47,082 nt of DNA from Nitrospirota bacterium (lineage in GTDB: Bacteria > Nitrospirota > Thermodesulfovibrionia > Thermodesulfovibrionales > UBA9159): contig JAMCWJ010000066.1 of assembly GCA_023475105.1 (NCBI GenBank), positions 1-47,082 on the forward strand. The letters are read 5' to 3'. The notes beneath the pieces were generated by a model that saw nothing but the letters and a program-made list of their open reading frames with translations, was not told where the DNA came from and did not search any database. Shown in pieces: positions 41,982 to 47,082 of the stretch. Position numbers and translations under genes: made by a program. Positions within the stretch are counted from its first letter, which is position 1. Every line of letters starts with the position of its first letter.

Positions 41982-42587
41982 ATGGGAGACAGCGAAATTC
42001 ATAAAGACCGCATGGCGGCGAAATACGGCATCTGGTTTTTTCTCTTCACGGAGATTCTGTTTTTCGGCGGCATGTTCCTCCTCTACTCCATTTTTCGCTA
42101 CCGGAACGCAGGGGCCTTCCATATCGCGGCGGCGCAGGAGGACCTGCTGCTCGGGTCGATCAACACGGCCGTGCTCCTGACGAGCAGCTTTTTCATCGCC
42201 TCGGCGATCTCGGCCGTAAAGAGGGGAAACAACAGACTGGCGATCCTGCTTCAGGGGCTGACGGTCCTTCTTGGGGCCGTCTTCCTCGTGATCAAGTATT
42301 TCGAGTGGATGGAGAAGATCGTGAGGGGCATCTACCCCAATTCGCCCGTGCTTCTGAAGCTGAGCAGCGGGGAGGTCCTGTTCTTCGGGCTCTACTATGT
42401 GATGACCGGGATCCACGGACTCCATGTCTTCATCGGCATCACGGTCATCAGCTTCATGATCTATTTCACGGCCACGGGGAACATTACCCGAAAGGATTAC
42501 GCCAAGCTCGAAAACACGGGGCTTTACTGGCATTTCGTTGATATCGTCTGGATCTACCTGTTCCCGCTGTTTTATCTGATTACGTAG
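41982..42587 (+). CDS. ctaE: Cytochrome c oxidase subunit III
   Basis: The 201-residue protein has five membrane helices and subunit III features: MAAKYGIWFFLFTEILFFGG at the start, LLGSINTAVLLTSSF, YVMTGIHGLHVFIG and the last helix YWHFVDIVWIYLFPLFYL. It stabilises subunit I and helps proton entry. It is preceded by 11 bases after ctaD, with ribosome site GAGCGACAGG, and is followed by subunit IV. Confidence 0.95.
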   Translation: MGDSEIHKDRMAAKYGIWFFLFTEILFFGGMFLLYSIFRYRNAGAFHIAAAQEDLLLGSINTAVLLTSSFFIASAISAVKRGNNRLAILLQGLTVLLGAVFLVIKYFEWMEKIVRGIYPNSPVLLKLSSGEVLFFGLYYVMTGIHGLHVFIGITVISFMIYFTATGNITRKDYAKLENTGLYWHFVDIVWIYLFPLFYLIT

Positions 42588-42594
42588 GAGGCAT

Positions 42595-42891
42595 ATGGGA
42601 AAAGAGCAAACAGGAACGGAAGAGCATATCGTGAGCTACTCGACCTATGCGTACGTCTGGCTCGCGCTCCTCGTGCTCCTCGGGGCGACCATCGCGGCGG
42701 CGCGGATCGAATTCAGCAGGTACAGCGTGCTGATAAACCTCCTCATCGCAACGGTCAAGGCGCTGCTGGTCGTCGTCTTCTTCATGCACATGAAGTACGA
42801 GAAACGGTTTCTGCGCGGCCTGCTCATTATGTCGCTTCTGACGCTCGGCTCGATCATCGCACTCACGTTTTCCGATGTCTGGTACCGGTGA
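42595..42891 (+). CDS. ctaF: Cytochrome c oxidase subunit IV
   Basis: The 98-residue protein has three membrane helices (about 18-36, 42-62 and 74-94) and the prokaryotic subunit IV features SYSTYAYVWLALLVLLGATI, NLLIATVKALLVVVFFMHMKYE and RGLLIMSLLTLGSIIALTF. It is an accessory subunit of aa3/caa3 oxidases. GTAGGAGGCAT just upstream is a good ribosome site. Confidence 0.92.
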   Translation: MGKEQTGTEEHIVSYSTYAYVWLALLVLLGATIAAARIEFSRYSVLINLLIATVKALLVVVFFMHMKYEKRFLRGLLIMSLLTLGSIIALTFSDVWYR

Positions 42892-42900
42892 GGAGACGAA

Positions 42901-43809
42901 ATGTTTCTGGGACCATCGAACATTGCGGGGAAGATAGAGACCTCGTTCCTCATTATTGTGGCGTCCTGTGTCATACTCCTGGCCCTCGTCACTATAACCA
43001 TGCTCGTCTTTCTTTACCGCTATAACAGGAAGAGAACCCCCGTCGCTACGGAGATACGGGAGAACCTCCCCCTGGAGGTCGCCTGGACCGTCCTGCCGAC
43101 GGTGCTGGTCATCGCGATGTTCTATTTCGGGTGGGTGGACTTCGATTATATCCGCAACCCTCCCCCGAACGCCATGCCGATACACGTTACCGCCCGCCAA
43201 TGGTCATGGGGCTTCTCCTATGAAAACGGAAAACAGAGCGATGACCTCAGGGTGCCTGTCGGAACGCCGGTGAAACTCATTATGACGTCGGAAGACGTGC
43301 TCCATTGTCTCTTTATCCCGGCATACAGGGTGAAGGAGGACTGCGTGCCGGGGATGGAGACGCACCTGTGGTTCACCGCGACCGAGACCGGCACGTACGA
43401 AATATTCTGCACCGAATACTGCGGGCTCGAACATTCGCACATGCGCTCCCAACTGATTGCGATGAGGGAGAGCGATTTCAATTCCTGGTATGCGGCGAAG
43501 GAGAAGGCGGTCGCCACACCCGAAAGCAGAGGGAAGGAACTCCTGCAGTCCAAAGGGTGTCTCGGCTGCCACACCACCGACGGGACGAAAAAAGTCGGAC
43601 CGACCTTCAAGGGACTGTACGGCAGGAAAGTGACGGTCATGACGAACGGAAAAGAGAGGACGGTCACCGCGGACGACGAATATATAGAACACTCGATAGA
43701 AGACCCGAAGGCGGACATTGTGAAAGGCTTTCCTCCCATCATGCCGGCGATCCCGGCGACGGACGAGGAAATGAAAGACATCATCGCGTATCTCAAGACT
43801 CTGAAATGA
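42901..43809 (+). CDS. ctaC: Cytochrome c oxidase subunit II with fused cytochrome c (caa3)
   Basis: The 302-residue protein has two N-terminal membrane helices (about 13-40 and 62-82), a cupredoxin domain with the CuA site HCLFIPAYRVKEDC-type His and CTEYCGLEHSHM (two Cys, His, Met), and a C-terminal cytochrome c domain from about 205, heme site CLGCH and Met ligand in PIMPAIP. The covalent heme makes it a caa3 oxidase, able to use an electron donor directly. Subunit II comes last here, whereas it commonly comes first in such operons. Confidence 0.95.
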   Translation: MFLGPSNIAGKIETSFLIIVASCVILLALVTITMLVFLYRYNRKRTPVATEIRENLPLEVAWTVLPTVLVIAMFYFGWVDFDYIRNPPPNAMPIHVTARQWSWGFSYENGKQSDDLRVPVGTPVKLIMTSEDVLHCLFIPAYRVKEDCVPGMETHLWFTATETGTYEIFCTEYCGLEHSHMRSQLIAMRESDFNSWYAAKEKAVATPESRGKELLQSKGCLGCHTTDGTKKVGPTFKGLYGRKVTVMTNGKERTVTADDEYIEHSIEDPKADIVKGFPPIMPAIPATDEEMKDIIAYLKTLK

Positions 43810-43822
43810 TAAGGAGACAGGC

Positions 43823-44674
43823 ATGAGGGCCCATCTCGAACTCTGCAAGGTGAGGATATCCCTGTTTTCCGTCTTCTCTGCGGTGACGGGCTTCCTCCTC
43901 GCCTCTGGCGGACTTCATCCGCAGATGCTTCCCCTCGTTGCGGGAGTCCTGCTGCTCTCCTGTGGTTCCTGCGCCATGAACCAATATCAGGAAAGGGCGA
44001 TAGACGCCCTTATGGAAAGGACGAAGGGGAGACCGCTCCCCTCGGGGAGAATCGCTCCGCGGTCTGCGCTTTTCTTCTCCGTTTCGCTCATCGCGGCGGG
44101 CCTTGTCTTGCTCCTCCAGCTGAATACCGTCGTCGCCGCAGCGCTAGGAACTTTCGGGGTCCTTTGGTATAACGGGGTATACACCCGTCTTAAGAAAAGT
44201 ACCGCCTTTGCCCTGATCCCGGGCGCCCTCGTCGGCATGATTCCTCCGGCGATCGGCTGGGTCGCGGCTGGCGGAGTCATGACGGATCCCCGGCTGCTTT
44301 TCCTCTGTTTCTTTTTCTTCATGTGGCAGGTCCCTCATTTCTGGCTCCTCGTCCTCAGGTACGGAGATGAATATACGAAGGCAGGGCTTCCGGCGCTGAC
44401 CACGCTCTTCACGAGGGCGCAGCTCGTACGTCTCGTCTCTCAGTGGATTTTTTGCGCCGCGGTGAGTTGTCTCCTCATTTCTCTGTATGGGATGATACAC
44501 ACCGGCGCCACGAAGGCTTTCCTGATCGGAATCTCGCTCTGGCTTGCCGGGACCGGGATAGACCTGATGCGGTCGCATGGGACAGGAACTGCTCACCCTC
44601 GCACCTTCAGGATGGTCAACCTTTCGATGTTTTTCTCGATGGTTCTCCTGTCTGCCGACAGCTTGATGGGCTAG
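43823..44674 (+). CDS. ctaB: Protoheme IX farnesyltransferase (heme O synthase)
   Basis: The 283-residue UbiA-family membrane protein has the Asp-rich site NQYQERAIDALMERTKGRPLPSG (N-x3-x-D-x2-M-x-R-T-x-x-R-P form) near 54-72 and about nine helices, with WYNGVYTRLKKST as the second site. It adds farnesyl to heme B for the oxidase. Residues before helix 1 (MRAHLELCKVRISLFSVFSA) are normal. No heme A synthase (ctaA) is seen in the window. GATAAGGAGAC precedes the ATG. Confidence 0.92.
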   Translation: MRAHLELCKVRISLFSVFSAVTGFLLASGGLHPQMLPLVAGVLLLSCGSCAMNQYQERAIDALMERTKGRPLPSGRIAPRSALFFSVSLIAAGLVLLLQLNTVVAAALGTFGVLWYNGVYTRLKKSTAFALIPGALVGMIPPAIGWVAAGGVMTDPRLLFLCFFFFMWQVPHFWLLVLRYGDEYTKAGLPALTTLFTRAQLVRLVSQWIFCAAVSCLLISLYGMIHTGATKAFLIGISLWLAGTGIDLMRSHGTGTAHPRTFRMVNLSMFFSMVLLSADSLMG

Positions 44675-44715
44675 GGAAACAATGAACGCGTCCGCCGGCA
44701 GGGGAAGGGCTCGCA

Positions 44716-47082
44716 ATGAAAGAACCCGTCACCGTATGCAGTCTTGAATATCTGACCGGCACCCTTGCCACAGCTTACAAGGGGCTCATCACCTCGCTCG
44801 TCGCAAAGGATTTCTGTATGACGAGAGAAGACGACGTCATCGTCCTGAAAGGGACGGTGCTCTCGATGCCGGAGAGGAGTTATCAGGCGGTCCTCAAGCG
44901 CGGAGGCCTGGAAGCCTCAAAGGTGGAGCTGCGGAGCGGCTCCTTCGAGCTAAGGGCGGACAGTGCGCTGGTCGGGGCCGCACGAAATCTCCAGATCGAT
45001 ATCACCCAGGGAGCGCGGCATATAGGGACCTTTCTGCTCAAGAAAGAGAGAGAGGATGAATGTTTCGTGTCCGCGATGGAACTGTCTGAAGAACTCCGGG
45101 GCGTGAACTTCAGGCGCCTCACCTTTCTTCTCGAGGAAAAACCCGGTCTCCTGAAGGCTGCAGAAGAAATCGTTGCGGCTATTGCGTCCGCAAAGAAAGA
45201 CTTGAAAAAACTTTCCGAGGCGATACGCCGGTTCTCGAAGGACCTCTTCTGGTACGTGCGGGATTCCTATAGCGCCTGGTTCGGGGTTCTGGTCGCTTAC
45301 TCGATCAAGGCCTGCGATAGACCGGAGGCGACATTCCGGGAAAGGGCCGTGGCGAATGTCCTGTCTCTCATAGAGCTGCCGCTTGAAAGCGATTCCGACA
45401 GTGAGCGTGTGCGTATGCCGGCGGAGATATGGCTGCGCGAGACAGGGGCATCATCGGTTCCCCTGGGATACCGCTTCTTACAGGCGAGGCGGGTCCTCAC
45501 ACAAATCCATGAGCGTTTTCCGGGGGCTGACGCGGAGGCCGCCATGCAGGCCCTTCTCTTCTCGTTAAGAGGGAGAGTGACGGCCATGCCCGCGCTTAAC
45601 GACCGCATCCTGAAGGCGTTGGGAGAACATATCGGAGATGAAGACCTGCTCCTTCTGAGCAAGTACGGAGAGCGGAACAGGCAGGAGCTCGTCTCGCGCC
45701 TTGCCGCAGCGGAGGCGATGGTCCGAAACAAGGAGGTTCCGGCTGCCTTCGAAGTGCTCGGCGACATCGGGGCCGTTCTCGAAAGCGAGGGCGGGATGGC
45801 CGACACTTTTTTCGGGGTCGTACAAAGGAATATCGCCGCTCCATCGGCCCGGAGATTTTCGGCAATCGTATATGAAGCGCTTTCCCTTCAGGAAGGATTG
45901 CCCAGGGAAACATACGAAAGGATGATCGGGGGCGTCACCGGATTCGTACGATATCTGCTGGCCGGGGGTATGGTCGATGCCTGCGCAGATCTCCTCGCGC
46001 GCATCCGGGAAGGGAGACTTGCGCTCAGGGAGAAGATCGTCCTGGCTCCCGGGATCGCGTCGGCTATCCTGAATTCGGGCACGGGAGGGCTTCTTGAGTC
46101 GTACGCGGATATCGTGAAAGAGATCGTGATACCCGCCCCGGCGATAACCGGCTTTTCCGATGAGACCTGGGCCGAGATCGTCAATCCCCTCCACATCGAG
46201 AGGCTTTCAAGCCTCCTCGGAATCATCAGCCTCGACAGCATCGCCTTCCGGGAGGTCCTGGTCCGCGTCATCTGCAACCTCTTCCTCACCGGGGTCTTTA
46301 TCCCCGACGAGAAGATCTTTCAGCGCGAGGTCTCGTCCTATCTGAATTCGGCCGCCCCGGGGAAGGACTTCCTCCTCCATTACCTGCTGCTGAAACGACT
46401 GCCGGTATACCACAGCGAGGTGGGCGCTGCCGGACGGATACGGGAATTGACGACTGAAATAGATATGTGGAGCAACGATCAGGTCCTCTATTTCCTGAGG
46501 AAACAGACCCATGCGAATGCGAGCAACCTCAACATTCGTCTCGTCGGAGAGATCATCACATCCTGGGTCCGGAACGATGCCGGTCCTTTGGGGCAGGTTG
46601 TACCAGGGGACGTAATGCAGAGGGTGAATGCAGACCTCCTGGCGCAGTACCATGCGGCGATACGGCCCTTCTTCGAATCCGTCGGCGTGCTCGATACGGG
46701 AGGCCTGCGCCTCGAAAGGATCGTGGCGATACCCGGGGCCGACCTGGAACGGAAACTGAAAGAACAGGGCCTGTCCGAAGAAATACAGCGAAAAGTCTTT
46801 CTTATCTGCCGGATCTATCAGGAGATTGTGAGAAAATATTCTCCTTCGGCAGGAGGCGCCGGGCAAGGAGACCCCTATACGACGCTTGCCCGTTCGCTGA
46901 GCGTTATGGGGGAGCTTAAAGCGAGGATCGTTTCCCCCGCGAAGACTGCCGCGACAGAGTCGCTTTACTTCAAGCGCCACATCGCCTTCGGAATTCCCTC
47001 AGTGATGGGCACGTACCATGAACCGAAGTTCGATGCGATGGGAGAACTGCTCAGAAAGGAGGAGGAGTTCCGGGCCCAGGAT
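44716..47082 (+). CDS. Large protein, open to the window edge; possibly the N-terminal part of a PEP/pyruvate-binding protein
   Basis: From ATG 44716 the frame stays open for 789 codons to the end of the window. The protein is mostly soluble alpha-helical, without signal peptide. Residues about 1-170 have mixed alpha/beta character (VIVLKGTVLSMPERSYQAVLK); then helical repeats. Near 760-785 it reads YFKRHIAFGIPSVMGTYHEPKF, a motif I associate with very large PEP/pyruvate-binding (PPDK-N-like) proteins, whose catalytic part would lie beyond the window. That link is a memory match and weak. The gene is 42 bases after ctaB with GGGGAAGGG upstream and could share the transcript. Confidence 0.6.
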   Translation, partial: MKEPVTVCSLEYLTGTLATAYKGLITSLVAKDFCMTREDDVIVLKGTVLSMPERSYQAVLKRGGLEASKVELRSGSFELRADSALVGAARNLQIDITQGARHIGTFLLKKEREDECFVSAMELSEELRGVNFRRLTFLLEEKPGLLKAAEEIVAAIASAKKDLKKLSEAIRRFSKDLFWYVRDSYSAWFGVLVAYSIKACDRPEATFRERAVANVLSLIELPLESDSDSERVRMPAEIWLRETGASSVPLGYRFLQARRVLTQIHERFPGADAEAAMQALLFSLRGRVTAMPALNDRILKALGEHIGDEDLLLLSKYGERNRQELVSRLAAAEAMVRNKEVPAAFEVLGDIGAVLESEGGMADTFFGVVQRNIAAPSARRFSAIVYEALSLQEGLPRETYERMIGGVTGFVRYLLAGGMVDACADLLARIREGRLALREKIVLAPGIASAILNSGTGGLLESYADIVKEIVIPAPAITGFSDETWAEIVNPLHIERLSSLLGIISLDSIAFREVLVRVICNLFLTGVFIPDEKIFQREVSSYLNSAAPGKDFLLHYLLLKRLPVYHSEVGAAGRIRELTTEIDMWSNDQVLYFLRKQTHANASNLNIRLVGEIITSWVRNDAGPLGQVVPGDVMQRVNADLLAQYHAAIRPFFESVGVLDTGGLRLERIVAIPGADLERKLKEQGLSEEIQRKVFLICRIYQEIVRKYSPSAGGAGQGDPYTTLARSLSVMGELKARIVSPAKTAATESLYFKRHIAFGIPSVMGTYHEPKFDAMGELLRKEEEFRAQD

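Overview
The window reads as chromosomal DNA of a moderately GC-rich Gram-negative bacterium. The outer membrane is implied by a type II secretion operon, a Mla-type phospholipid transport operon, several lipoproteins and a Lol/Att-type ABC exporter. A complete caa3-type cytochrome oxidase operon shows aerobic or microaerobic respiration. The mix of genes would fit lineages such as Nitrospirota or Desulfobacterota, but nothing here assigns the organism, and there is no rRNA, CRISPR array, prophage or intact insertion sequence.

Layout. 1-3.7 kb: the end of a type II secretion operon (gspK end, gspL, gspM, gspN) running into threonine dehydratase. 3.8-9.2 kb: secreted nuclease, alanine dehydrogenase, a tiny UGA-containing dual-CxxC gene, a foldback repeat, a methyltransferase, an L,D-transpeptidase, a degenerate protease-TPR protein and a cyclophilin. 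9.2-12.2 kb: a P-type cation ATPase and a small membrane protein. 12.3-18.0 kb: a minus-strand block joining a SpoIIE phosphatase, an RsbW-like kinase and a STAS protein to MlaE, MlaF, MlaD, a PqiC-like lipoprotein and a glycine-zipper lipoprotein. 18.4-21.0 kb: a ModF-like double ATPase, a beta-propeller lipoprotein and a modA remnant. 21-23.9 kb: MBL hydrolase, DoxX, MATE. 24-26.1 kb: a selenium-associated locus (LysR regulator, an unusual tRNA, yedF). 26.2-32.4 kb: CinA-type protein, Hsp20, AlkA, DUF488, a PtxD-like dehydrogenase, a cytochrome c peroxidase remnant, a quinone reductase and a thioesterase. 32.5-36.7 kb: an AttEFGH-like ABC/lipocalin operon. 37-39.6 kb: transketolase and ribulose-phosphate epimerase. 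39.6-44.7 kb: SCO, cytochrome oxidase I-III-IV-II and heme O synthase. 44.7 kb to the end: a very large protein that runs off the window.

The most unusual content concerns selenium and cysteine decoding. At 25398-25493 lies a tRNA gene with the body of a selenocysteine tRNA (13-bp acceptor/T branch, 6-bp D stem with 4-nt loop, 7-bp extra arm) but with a GCA (cysteine) anticodon and U73. It sits between a LysR gene of the kind associated with selenium metabolism and yedF. Twenty kilobases away, at 5643-5819 on the minus strand, a 58-codon gene with two CxxC motifs is interrupted only by an in-frame UGA. It has its own extended -10 promoter and ribosome binding site, and a bacterial-SECIS-like hairpin follows the UGA. 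I read it as a small selenoprotein missed by ordinary gene calling.

Other points of interest: a MITE-like foldback repeat in two copies, a phospho-switch module fused by operon structure to a lipid transporter, a lone phosphite-dehydrogenase-like gene, decayed modA and cytochrome c peroxidase fragments, and an amber-interrupted ORF divergent from the LysR gene.
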